This document shows, in pieces, positions 26,201 to 35,423 of a stretch of DNA of 64,000 nt. The notes beneath the pieces are model-generated. The model made no database searches, had not been told where the DNA came from, and saw only the letters and a program-made list of their open reading frames with translations. A program made the position numbers and the translations under genes. Each line of letters begins with the position of its first letter. Positions within the stretch are counted from its first letter, which is position 1. The stretch is taken from NCBI GenBank assembly GCA_013146195.2, contig CM028377.1, positions 60,470,109-60,534,108 of the forward strand. Reading direction: 5' to 3'. Source of the DNA: Codonopsis lanceolata. Taxonomy: Eukaryota > Streptophyta > Magnoliopsida > Asterales > Campanulaceae.

Positions 26201-27713
26201 GTCCTCGTGTTGCTCAGCAACTCAAAGATAGGGAAGAGATTGTTACTCTGCTAATGTTTCCCAGAAAACAATTATGAGACTTTGTTTGCTCTTTTTTTTT
26301 TTGATAAGTAAGATATTATATACCAAAGGTGTCTAAACAAGTGATGCAACCTTGTGCACTAGGAGTATACACAAAAGTACTAATCTAAAGAAAAGCTATT
26401 AACAAAATCAACAAGAGAGTAGTTATGATTATGGGAAGAATTAATATCTTCGGCACACCAAAAATGTAACGTGCACAGCAGTTCGTCCTTCAACTTATCC
26501 ACTGTCCTTTCCTCATTCTCAAAACACCCTTCTATTTCTTTCCCTCCAAATGATCCAGCAAACCCCAAGCGGGGCTGCATGCCATAAGCAATTCCTTCTC
26601 CCTATTTTATACAACATCCAACTCAAAAGAACATCTTTCACTGATCGGGGCATAACCCAAGCAATTTTGAACAGACTAAAAAGGAGACTCCATAATTCCT
26701 TTGCTATAGGGCAGTGAATGAGGAGATAATTCGTAGACTCCTCATCCCCTTTACACATGAAGCACCAATTAGCATAAGTGACACTACGTTTTCTCAATTT
26801 TTCACTGGTAAGAATGGCCTCATTTTAGGCCTCCCATGCAAAAAAAAGCAACCTGGCTGGGGGCTTTGGACTTCCACGCAAAATGAGACTTTGTTTTCTC
26901 TTTGCAGCTAGAAGCCTAGAATAGCAGGGGGATAGTAGGTACTCAGTATTACGAAAGATTAATGGTATTTTCTGTGTTACTTATTTTTTGATTTTTTGAT
27001 AAGTAATATTGTATAAATCAAAGCACCAAAGCAGGTGGTGCGTCCTTTGTACACTAGAGGTGTACACATTGATCAAAAGAAAGGCTAGTGGTTTTAAAAC
27101 TAGTTTGCTAATTTCACGAGTTAATTTTTTTTTGATAGATAAGTATGAACCCTTGTTGGTATGGGGATTGGAACCAAGGACCTCAAGGTCTTTGCTTGAG
27201 TGTCCTTGCCATCTCTCCCACCCCTTGGGTTTAAATGTCACGTGATTATAAGAGGTCTATCTTGTAAAAGCTGAGCTAGCATGGTTTAGTTAGAAATGGT
27301 ATTTGTGAATTAGCTATTTCATTAATGCACCTTGCTTCTTTTCTTTTTTTTTTACTATTGTTTGGTTGATTTTACTGCTAGATACTGAGATGGAATCTTG
27401 TCAACACGAGAAGTCTGTTTTGAAGAGGAGGCTTGCTGCATCTGCTATTGAAATTGAGAGACAGGTATCCATAACCGCAAGTATAACATGAAATTTTGAC
27501 CAAAGTAAACCCTGTTTGGACAACTTAAATTATCATCTTTTCATTTTTTTAAAAGAAAATCTCACGATTTACCTAAACCTTTCTACTTGGAGTAGGAATA
27601 GAAAAGCTAAACAATAAGGCTTAAGTAGCTGCACCTATAGGATCATGGTTATTTACCATTGAGCATAAACTGAGACGATTGCATTTTTGCAGAGAATGAA
27701 ATGTTTCCCGTGA
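17277..27713 (+). CDS. CYP23: CYP23-type peptidyl-prolyl cis-trans isomerase
   Basis: This is a cyclophilin-fold prolyl isomerase with an N-terminal signal peptide, which suggests entry into the secretory pathway. Exons, all with GT/AG borders: 17277-17405, 17981-18095, 18182-18330, 18435-18507, 18603-18692, 19407-19446, 27382-27464, 27693-27713. Joined they would give 232 residues, close to Arabidopsis CYP23. The first 30 residues are hydrophobic. The cyclophilin part follows, with '[11 protein letters not shown]', '[15 protein letters not shown]' and '[14 protein letters not shown]'. The tail 'MKCFP' is typical of the CYP23 group. Two things are odd. Exon 2 carries one extra base around 18056, which breaks the frame after 'HIFKL'; removing it restores '[13 protein letters not shown]'. 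Intron 6 is 7.9 kb and full of transposons. The frameshift may be an assembly error or make this a null allele. Similarity to the family is strong; expression is unknown. Confidence 0.88.
18056..18056 (+). other. 1-bp frameshift in CYP23 exon 2
   Basis: In 'aaacttcgttcgtttggg' the reading frame of the exon runs into TAA 17 bases later. Without the C at 18056 the frame continues through the conserved '[11 protein letters not shown]' into a phase-consistent splice site. All other exons keep phase. The exact inserted base cannot be told from its neighbours. Confidence 0.75.
19009..19200. repeat. Stowaway-like repeat fragment in intron 5
   Basis: The sequence 'atactccctttttacaag' followed by 'agattgtagctttac' and 'cttgtacct' matches the fragment at 35729-35840 in order and spacing. 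No intact opposite end is visible. It belongs to CYP23 intron 5. Confidence 0.45.
19487..19758. mobile_element. Stowaway-like MITE in intron 6
   Basis: CTCCCTCCGTCTCATTTATA at the left faces its near-exact inverse 'tataaatgagacagagag' at the right, both bordered by TA. Its insertion just behind the intron 6 donor creates the spurious frames at 19390-19635. Confidence 0.8.
19985..20165. repeat. Truncated MITE-like repeat
   Basis: It starts with TACTCCCTCCATCCCAAAAA, the Stowaway-type end, but no inverted partner follows before unrelated sequence begins. It is probably a fragment. Confidence 0.45.
20178..20425 (+). mobile_element. Single MULE-type terminal repeat
   Basis: The block 'aataattaatatatatttt', three 'ttggtccctgaattc'-type words and a later 'cattaccgttac' and 'taatgtgccaatt' follow the same order as the terminal repeats of the Pack-MULE at 49650-52292. 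A facing repeat was not found in the next 2 kb, so this is half of an element. It stands directly before two gene fragments, which suggests that these were captured by the MULE. Confidence 0.5.
20544..20804 (+). pseudogene. Chloroplast small heat-shock protein 5' fragment
   Basis: Reading across three frames gives '[10 protein letters not shown]', then '[15 protein letters not shown]', then '[19 protein letters not shown]', '[10 protein letters not shown]', '[14 protein letters not shown]'. This is the transit peptide and start of the mature region of a plastid small heat-shock protein (HSP21 type). The alpha-crystallin domain is missing. At least two frameshifts and a stop make it non-functional. 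The fragment ends at an intron-donor-like 'CA|GTAAGTATT', which suggests DNA-level capture from a genomic copy. It lies behind a MULE-type terminal repeat. Confidence 0.6.
20870..21880 (+). pseudogene. PPR-protein gene fragment, interrupted
   Basis: The upstream part, read over frameshifts, gives '[19 protein letters not shown]' followed by 'DKMQNKNLY', and the downstream part (about 21590-21720) gives '[15 protein letters not shown]' and '[16 protein letters not shown]'. Both are typical of pentatricopeptide-repeat (PPR) RNA-binding proteins of organelles, in the right order. The 300 bp between them are plastid rpoC2 DNA. Many frameshifts and stops rule out function. The upstream end adjoins the heat-shock-protein fragment, so both may have travelled together. 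Confidence 0.5.
21238..21546 (+). pseudogene. rpoC2: Nuclear copy of plastid DNA: rpoC2 fragment
   Basis: The frame reads '[10 protein letters not shown]', '[16 protein letters not shown]' and '[17 protein letters not shown]', and after a small insertion 'RSPTHGDLI' and '[10 protein letters not shown]'. These are consecutive conserved blocks of the plastid RNA polymerase beta'' subunit. The nucleotide sequence is also plastid-like. It is an old transfer of plastid DNA to the nucleus: it has frameshifts, a short 'ggattg' insertion near 21460, and an end in 'atatatat'. It sits inside a PPR-gene fragment within CYP23 intron 6. Confidence 0.85.
22559..22672 (+). repeat. Direct repeat, copy 1 (LTR 3' part)
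   Basis: This 114-bp segment from 'aagccccctttt' to 'gggcagctca' matches 24442-24555 with four substitutions and no gaps. It is interpreted as the 3' part of an LTR. The sequence after it, 'gtagccccct', is like the 'tagcccccgag' near 40755. Confidence 0.85.
23506..24352 (+). pseudogene. Broken Transposase_28-type retroelement protein
   Basis: Recognisable pieces in two frames are '[20 protein letters not shown]', then '[10 protein letters not shown]', then '[18 protein letters not shown]' with 'LFRKFFLF'. This succession matches the family annotated as putative gypsy-type transposon proteins in plants, which are gag-like. Several stops and frameshifts break it, for example at about 23920 and 23990. 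The 107-codon frame at 24029-24352 is its longest intact piece. Confidence 0.5.
24442..24555 (+). repeat. Direct repeat, copy 2 (truncated LTR)
   Basis: Second copy of the 114-bp segment; it ends in 'cagctca' directly against the ATT microsatellite. About 96% identity to copy 1 suggests a moderately old insertion. Confidence 0.85.
24556..25086. repeat. Degenerate ATT microsatellite, about 530 bp
   Basis: Trinucleotide ATT/TTA units fill the stretch with scattered substitutions. The unit also occurs at 22069-22087, on the other side of the LTR element, so the original array was split. The 97-codon frame at 24481-24774 is this repeat translated and is not a gene. Confidence 0.9.
25165..25330. 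repeat. MITE-like remnant, related to 1055-1165
   Basis: It contains 'ggcttagtgcttacaactta' and the inverted 'aagttataaatcataagcac', thus a palindromic layout, and ends near 'aaacatgcccaaa'. Its words match the block at 1055-1165. Confidence 0.45.
25506..25752. mobile_element. Intact Stowaway MITE in intron 6
   Basis: CTCCCTCCGTCCCAAAATTA stands at both ends in inverted orientation, with TA duplications at 25504-25505 and 25753-25754. The interior matches the copies at 16721 and 63248. It is the best preserved Stowaway copy in the window. Confidence 0.9.
26285..26940 (-). mobile_element. LINE (L1-type) 3' end, 5'-truncated
   Basis: On the minus strand a frame with one frameshift near 26540 reads '[20 protein letters not shown]', then '[10 protein letters not shown]' and '[16 protein letters not shown]' before the stop. 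This is the zinc-binding C-terminal segment that follows reverse transcriptase in plant L1 elements. A poly(A) tract (T run at 26290-26301 on the plus strand) ends it. The element is truncated at its 5' side near 26940. Confidence 0.8.
26985..27110 (-). mobile_element. Second LINE 3'-end fragment
   Basis: The plus-strand sequence 'ttttttgataagtaatatt' and the following 100 bp parallel 26292-26400 ('ttgataagtaagatatta', 'gcactaggagtatacaca'), the 3' untranslated end of the LINE. No coding part is left. Confidence 0.5.
27122..27243 (-). mobile_element. SINE-like element, minus strand
   Basis: On the minus strand, 'gagatggcaaggacactc' is followed by a B-box-like 'GGTTCCAATCC' and then an A-rich end (TTAATTTTTTTTTGAT on the plus strand). 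This is the arrangement of tRNA-derived SINEs. The A box is weak and I could not see a clear target duplication. Confidence 0.45.
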
Positions 27714-29983
27714 CCAAGAACTCCAGATACATCCTGGAAGAAGCAACATTCTTTGTATATTTCTGATCTTTATTCTGTTTAGCTCAATGTGTGTGAACCG
27801 TGAAGCATTGGATAAACTTTATCCTAAAGGTCAGCTTGTGCTGAGATTGGTTCTATTTTCTGGACAAATTTTTTTTTTTTTTTGATAAATTTCTATTTTC
27901 TAGACATATGGCAAGTCGCCCCACTATTAGCTTGGAACTCCTTGGCTAGCTGGTGTAGAGTTGTTTGAATCAACTGGCTCTGAGATTTTCAAGTTTGGCC
28001 AACATATGAAGAACCGATGTTGGAGAAAGGTTTTAAAATGGTACGCCTGGTCCTGCATTTTGGGTACTTATTTGAAATCAAACTTGTTCGTCGATTAAAC
28101 CGATAAATGTGCTCAGTAAACACTAAAGCTTAGTGATCGTGACAGTTACTTTTTTAAATGCAGATACCGGTGGATCTCAAGATTATTTGGGCTTCCTTTC
28201 TGATTCCATTTATTATGGAATAGGAGTATCTAGTACAACTGTTTTATGTTACTGCTAGTGCTAGCAATAGCATGTAGTATTACTATTCCCGTTTAAATTG
28301 AGTTAGACCAGATTCTACATAATTCATGAGTGGCACTAAATTATGCGCCCTTTTTAACTAAATCTCACTCTCACCCCTTTCCTGCACAAAAGACAAATTG
28401 TCCCTCACTACTTTAAGAAGATATTTTACACTCAAACCCCTTATACTTTCTCATCCCACTCTTTCTCTCTTAAAATTAGATATCTCAACTCTCTTTCAAT
28501 TTTTTGCCAAATAAATGTATGTTTTGATTTTTTTTTCCTTGTAAATTCGATTTCTCCCTTAATTATTGCTGTACGATTTAGATTAGTTTTTTTTTTTTTA
28601 TTTTTTGGTGAATTTAAGAGTGCTGTCGGTGGGGGCGGTGCTGATTGGAACTGTCGTCGGCGGTGGCGCCATCTACCAAGGCACTCGTGAATTCAAGTTG
28701 TCTCAAAATAGAAAAAAAATATCTTCAAATTGTCTAACTCATTTACAATAGTTGTTTCTCTTTTGTTTCTCTATACTAGTACAGAAATAAAACTTATCCA
28801 ATAAAACGGGCTTTTAGCAAAAATAATAAGGAAAGGGGCCTAATTATTATGACTAGGGCTTTCATTGCAACTAGAATCGACGTCGACAAAAAATGTGAGA
28901 GAGATTCGGTTAGAGCAAACGACTTTAATTTTGTTTCATTAAAATTACTACATTAAAAGATATTAAAAGGGCAAAAACATTCAAGTAATACCTTAAACTT
29001 TCAATTGCACGACTATCTATATAATCTCAGTTAACAAACTAGGCTCGAACTATATCCTGCTCAAAGACCATGGGAGAGTGAAAATGGCCAACGTTGGTCT
29101 AGTGTAAATTTGCATTGTGTCGGGACTAAATTCAATTTTTGTGGTAGTATAGGGACAACTGATGCACTTAATCTTAATGTCAAATGCCCTAAAAAGCTTT
29201 GCATGTGTTGCACTTGCATTCACCATGGATAAAAGATAAGCGTCTTATTATGTAGCATACCGGTCAAAACAAAAATATGTCACTTCTTTATCAACAATAT
29301 TAGTTTTGATGGAATTGTCACCATATCTCTTGTTCTGATTTCTCTTTAGTCTCGTACTTTGAGCTTATTTTCTTCGAGTTTGTCATATTAGTATTATCTG
29401 GTTTAACTATAATGAATTTGTAATAATAAGAGTTTCGTCAAGTAATCGCTTACACTTGCTATCGAAATTGAGTACCATCAACTTTTAGTATGTTTCACAA
29501 TCAATTTTTACAACTTAAATTAGTAAATTGAGAACAATTGCAATGTCGTAGAAACTCAACGTTTTCAACAAGAAACATATTCCTATCACTCTATATTATG
29601 AACATTGTGTATAACAAAACTTATGTGTGAAGCATTGGACAAATTACTATGAGTTGTTCATCTTTAGGCTAATCGAAGCGTGTTAGGGCTTCCGTAACCT
29701 TGAAGAGGATGAAGTGGCTACCTCGGAGGCCCTAATTCTAAAGAACCTACCCATAAGATCATTTTTTATTTGTATTGATTAATTTAACTTTTTAGAGCAT
29801 CTTCTAATTTTATAGTACTACTTTGATTGTTTGTTTAACAGTTACAAATTCTATTTAAAGTTACCCCTAGTGCTATTATGGATCATGAAAAATGGTTTTG
29901 TGTAAGTTCTTCCTCTTTCACACTAGAGGGTATTTTAGTAATTGTTGAAAATGCTAAATTTAAACTCATAAAGACATCGACTA
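27714..29983. other. Intergenic stretch behind CYP23
   Basis: It begins with the CYP23 3' untranslated region, whose end I could not fix. A GC-rich island at 28620-28680 lies in otherwise AT-rich sequence and has no coding frame. I see no RNA gene or intact transposon here. Confidence 0.4.
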
Positions 29984-30527
29984 TCTATATTATAATTCAT
30001 TCTCACATATGTGCAATTTACTAAAGCTATTTAGAGGTTGAGATTAAACTATCTTAAAAAATTTAATGGTTGAGATTCACTCTCACATTCACATGTGTGA
30101 GAGTAGTTATCCACTTTTAACTCTCTATTTTCTCTCATCGTGTTACAAATTCACCCCCTATAATTAATATTATGAGCAGTCACACCCTGAGATTAATCTT
30201 CTAAATTATTACCTCTTACAAAACATCAATCTTACATTAATATAATCTCATAATAGAGTTCAATTGATTGACTGAGACTATCTGGCCATGAGGGTTGATT
30301 CTGCCGCAAAATCAAACGTTCATATTTCAGTTACATATTACTCCTTACAAATAACCCCTATCAATTATGGGTAGAGTTCGAATAGCGGCCTCAACTACCA
30401 CTTGAAGTAATGTACCCCTCAACTGTAACATTTTTTAAAATCACACTTTTTATTTAGACGTTGACATTTCAATTGACGAAATCAGATATACTGGTACCGT
30501 GTCAAGTGCACGGACACGAAGATCTAG
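29984..30527 (+). mobile_element. Non-autonomous Helitron, copy 1
   Basis: It starts TCTATATTATAA directly after an A and ends GATCTAG directly before a T, as expected for Helitrons (5' TC, 3' CTRR, insertion between A and T). A hairpin CGTGTC-N9-GACACG ends seven bases before the CTAG terminus, the usual Helitron terminator structure. The 544-bp element has no frame of note. The second copy follows after six bases in the same orientation. Confidence 0.75.
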
Positions 30528-30533
30528 TATATA

Positions 30534-31061
30534 TCTATATTACAATAGAGCTCATTCTCACATATGTGCAATTGACTAAAGCTATTTAGAGGTTGAGATT
30601 AAATTATTTTAAAAAATTTAATGATTGGGATTCACTCTCACATTCACTTGTGTGAGAGTAATTATCCACTTTTAACTCTCTATTTTCTCTCACCATGTTA
30701 TAAAGTCACCCCCTATTATTAATATTATGAGCAGTCACACCCTGAGATTAATCTTATAAACCATTACCCTTTAGAAAACATCAATATTACATTAATATAA
30801 TCTCACAATAGAGCTCAATTGATTGACTGAGACTATCTGGTCATGAGTGTTGATTCTGCCGCAAAATCAAACGTTTATAGGTCAGCTACATATAACTCCT
30901 TACAAATAACCCCCTCAACTATGGGTAGAGTTCGAATAAGCGCCTCACTACTGCTTGAAGTAATGTCCCAGCATTTTTTAAAAATCGTCTTTTTATTTAG
31001 GCGTTGGCGTTTGATTGAAATCGGATATCTTGGTATCGTGTCGAATCTGACGAAGATCTAG
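30534..31061 (+). mobile_element. Non-autonomous Helitron, copy 2
   Basis: It has the same TCTATATTA start and GATCTAG end, flanked by A and T, and matches copy 1 over its whole length with small gaps. The hairpin is decayed: CGTGTC faces only GACG. It ends 360 bp upstream of the FRS start codon and so may lie in that gene's promoter. The 72-codon frame at 30843-31061 is within it and is not a gene. Confidence 0.72.
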
Positions 31062-31420
31062 TATTTCCAAAAAGAAAATCATCTCAAAACATTAATTTAT
31101 TATTATACCCTCAATAAATTTGGATCGGTGATTCAGATTCTAAACTAATCCACCTGGCTTGGAAGGTGGAACCAATCAAAGGCTATTGGAGAAAATTCAA
31201 TTTGGTAAATTCATAGTAGTATAAGAAAGTCCAGTTCCCCGTTCCATCCACTCAAACTCGGAAGTCCATTTTCTTTTCAGCGCATGTCCGTGTCAGTGTC
31301 ACATTCATTATTGTCCCCGTGGAAAAGGTTGGTTCATTAATGGTAAATTCTTAGATCTCTCTCTGCTATGAACAACAGCTACTTCGAACTGCTTCTAAAT
31401 TAAATCTCTACGATATTTCG
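31062..31420 (+). promoter_or_regulatory. Probable promoter/leader of FRS gene
   Basis: This is the space between the Helitron and the first coding exon. No clear TATA box or known element is recognisable; the part from about 31320 is pyrimidine-rich and leader-like. The assignment rests on position only. Confidence 0.3.
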
Positions 31421-34400
31421 ATGGAATTGAATTCTCTTCAGCTCACAGGTTAGCCCTTTCAAATTTCATCTCCAACCGTCCCTTCTTTCTTTAGCTTCCA
31501 ACTCCTAGCAAGGGTTTTTCCATTTATGCGTGTTTACTTTGATCAAACCTTGCTATTGGATGCTTTCTCTTTATTGATTAATTTTGTTCAATCATTCGTT
31601 TACGATTTGGTTCCGAATTCCGCTGGCATTCAGTTTCTACTTGGCTGTTTGATTTCGAAAAGCAAACTGTTTCACCAGGAAAAAATTACTTAGGCAATTG
31701 TGATTTTTTCCCCGTTGGAGTGGCGAATTAGTGGTAGATTGTAGCATGCATTGAGTTCATGTTAATACGTGGAAACATCTATCAGTGGGGTTATTATGGG
31801 GATCAAGGTTAATTGAGGTTCAGGACTAATGAATTTCGTTTCTATTATTCTGTTTTTTTCTGTTACTCCCATTTCGCGGATTCAGAATCTGTAGCCAAAG
31901 GAGGCCATGTGATTTTTCACAGTAATACCTAGAATTAAGGGTAAAGTTCTCCAACTTATGAAAATCTAGGGACCTCGGATTTGTATTCTGTTATGTTGTG
32001 TGTGTGCGCGCGCGCGTGCTTCAATGGGCATTGGCATAGAGCTTACTGGGACGAAGAGGATTAGAAGGAAGTGTTTATCAAGTTGGAGAATGAATAACCA
32101 TTATACAGAGGATTAGTCAAAGTTTTCATAAGGGATTCGCTGTAAATTTTAAGATGGTTTTCAATTCCTATAATTGAACTTAGCTTGATTTTTGAGTAAA
32201 GACTTGCAGTAAAGTTTAATTTTAATTCAAACTAATAGATGTAGGTTCTTATATTTTGTGATATTTGGTAGTACTCCAGAAGTGTTCAGTTAATTAGGTC
32301 ATTTGGAGCTAATCAGAGAATGAGGCAACTAAAATCCTTTGTAATATGGGTTGTGACATGAATCACTTTTGGAACTGGCTTGTTACTTCTTTGCTTACGA
32401 AGTTAGGCATAATTTCTGTTCTCTTCAGAGGCTTCAAGAGAACTGGGAATTTGTTGTGAGTTCTAAAGATAATTTTCAACTCCTACATCTTAACTTTTTG
32501 GAAGTAATATAATTTTTTTCCTACAGCTAAACTTTCCAGAAGTAATATGAAATTTTTAGGCTTTGATAAAAAGAAAAATTCAGGTTCTATAGACCTAGTT
32601 AAGGAACATTATATTCCAAATTCCGATGTGCCTGATTGCTTTGATTTGGGTGCTACTTCTTAAGCTCTATATTACATGGTAGTGACATAAATGATTTCGG
32701 AAGTTGCATTAGCTATGCACATATTCTCTTTCATTCGTTCCTTTTTCTTTTTTGAGTTTTCTTTTTTGTTCCCCTGCACCATCATGATCAAGTTCTTAGT
32801 TCTTAACAGTGTTTTTGGTTCTGATTGGAAATGCAGATAATTCTTCAATGGAAGTGATTCCCGAAAAAGATAGAGAAGTGTCACCGGGAAAAGATAGAGA
32901 AGAAACTAATGATGAGGAACATGGAAATGATGAGAAAGGAGGCGATGAGCAGGAGTTGGTTGGAACAGTAGTTGGGGATGATGCAGAAACACCAAGGGCC
33001 GGAATGGTTTATTCTTCCGAGGAAGAAGTTCGAAAGTTTTACGACAACTATGGGAAGTCCAAGGGATTTGGTATAGCAAAAATTAGCACCAAGAGTGGAG
33101 ATGATGGGAAACAAAAATACTTCTCTCTTGCTTGTACTAGAAATGGTAAAGCTGTATCCACTGCCAAGGAGTCATTCAACCCAAGGCCTTCAATGAAGAC
33201 GAATTGTAAAGCTAAGATCAATGTTACGGTTAGAGAAGATGGGGTCTTTGTTATTACACGAGTCTATCTTGATCATAATCATGATTTAAATCCAGGAAAG
33301 GTAAAACATAGACGTACCAAGGTATTGGGTTCTTGTGCCAAAAGAAAGTTGGAGGTAAATGATTTAACCGGAGTACCTTTAAGTAAAAGCTTTCAGTCAG
33401 TTGATAATTCCGATAGTCATGAGAATTTGACCTCTGGCTGTGCAAGCTTTTCGAAAGCAACACAACTCAGACATGGGGTCGGAGATTCCGAGGCCTTGAT
33501 GAATTACTTCAGTCGCATGCGGAATAGGAATTCAAACTTTTTCTACATCATTGATGAGGATAATGAAAGTTACATAAGGAATGTGTTCTGGGCAGATGCG
33601 AGGTGCAAGGCTGCATTTGATTCTTTTGGAGATGCCGTATATTTTGACACCACTTGTTTGACTCATAATTATGATATGCCACTTGTCACATTTGTAGGGG
33701 TGAATCATCATGGACAGTTGGTGTTGTTTGGTTGTGGTTTATTATCAACCAGGGATAGGGAGACTTTTGTTTGGTTATTTAAGTCATTTTTGGCATGTAT
33801 GTTGGGACATTCTCCTAAAGCTTTAGTTACAGATCAGTGTGAAGCTATTCAGGCTGCAGCAACAGATATCTTTCCGGATTCTTGTCACCGTCTATGCCTA
33901 TGGCACGTGATGAATAAGATTCCTCTGAAATTGGGAGGACGTGCCGAGTACAAACAGATAAAAAGGACTTTAAAGAACATGGTGTATGAATCTGTGAAAG
34001 TCAAGGAGTTTGAAAATAATTGGGCAAAAATGATTCTGGAGCACAACCTGGAAGATAATGACTGGTTGGAGTCTTTGTACAGGGATCGTTATAATTGGGT
34101 CCCAGTGTTTGTAAGAAACTCTTTTTGGGCTGGAATGTCGACTAGTCAAAAAAATGAAAGCATGACTACCTTCTTTGATGGGTATGTACACTCAAAGACC
34201 ACACTGAAACAATTTGTTGAACAATATGACAGTGCTTTGAAAAGTAAGATTGACAAGGAAAGCAATGCTGATTTTGCTTCATTCAATTCTGTGATTCCCA
34301 CGATAACTTCATTGGGCATTGAACAGCAGTTTCAAAAAGTTTACACAAATGACATTTTTAAGAAATTTCAGGATGAGGTCAAAGGGTTGGTTTATTGCAA

Positions 34401-35423
34401 TTGCTCTTTGATCAAGACTGAAGGATCAATTTCTACATTTGAAGTGACGGAGAACGTGCCAGAAAAAGAAGGTTCACCTTGGAAGGAGGTGACATATGAG
34501 GTTTCATACAGTGATGAGGCTATGAATGAAGTCCAATGCTTATGCCAGTTATTTGAGTTTAAGGGAATTTTATGTCGGCATGCATTATCTGTACTCATCA
34601 AGAGAAAGGTGAATGCAATCTCGCCTCATTATATCTTAGACAGGTGGCGGAAGGATATCAAGCGTCTGTATACTTCTATTTCTAATGTTTATGATGATTT
34701 TGGAAATAGTGAGCAAAGACAACGGCATAGCAAATTGAGTCCACTGCTGTCTGAACTTCAAAGACTAGGTGTTGAATCTGATGTTAAGTGCAACCTTTTG
34801 ATGAGATTATTAGAGGGGGTCAAAGAGAAATTTCTTACATGTAACCCGGTATACGGAAGCGGCCAAAATAAGCAAGACTTGTCAATGCCTTCAGAGCTGA
34901 TTGAACATTGTTCGCCATTAAGCGGGAAAGAATCCAACATAGACCAAATAGTAAAGCCGGCCAACAAAAAGGTATTTTCTTGCAAGCATTCCCTCTAGTA
35001 TTTCAATTGCTTTTTGTTGATTTTCTCCTTATTTACTTTTCTTTTCTATTGTTGTGTCAATAGGCCCGACATGGAAAGCGGAAGGAACTACTAGGACAAG
35101 GACCAAGTGACTTAATTGTATCTGAAAGGAAAAGGGTACACATTATTCATTGCACTTGATACTTGTTATTTGGTTGAATTGATATGATGACATTCTTTTT
35201 GGTATGTACCGTAGGTTTGCCAAGGGAATCCAATAGGCTATGATGGATGCCTTGTACAAACAAGTGCTCATACCACACCTCCAATTGCTTATATGACACC
35301 TCAAGACTTTGTACCGGTAATCAAAGTCTTCATTTGTAAATTTATTTGCTATCATTTCTTATATAATATTGATTTAGGTGTTATCTATATTAGGTAGGGA
35401 AATCCTTCTATTATTTGGTGTGA
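31421..35423 (+). CDS. FAR1-RELATED SEQUENCE transcription-factor-like protein
   Basis: A nuclear DNA-binding protein of the FHY3/FAR1 family, which derives from MULE transposases; founding members act in phytochrome A signalling. Proposed exons: 31421-31448, 32837-34971, 35064-35135, 35215-35316, 35394-35423, giving 788 residues. Residues 10-62 are acidic. The FAR1 domain spans about 68-165, with zinc ligands C109, C133, H156 and H158. The MULE transposase domain is about 255-380, with the acidic residues D280, D342 and E450 kept. A SWIM zinc finger follows (C577, C579, C589, H591). The large exon alone is open from 32809 to 34998. The first exon (nine codons) and the last are less certain: an internal Met at 32848 could serve as start, and another acceptor at 35377 is possible. 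The C-terminal tail is the usual variable part. Which FRS number applies cannot be told. Confidence 0.9.

Larger units (their letters stand above)
19447..27381 (+). other. CYP23 intron 6, 7.9 kb, transposon-filled
   Basis: The donor G|GTAAGTAC is followed only after 7935 bp by the acceptor CTGCTAG|AT, which completes an Asp codon and continues the CYP23 C-terminus in phase. The interval contains the separately listed MITEs, pseudogene fragments, plastid DNA, an LTR element, a microsatellite and LINE/SINE pieces. No host exon was seen inside it. Confidence 0.8.
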
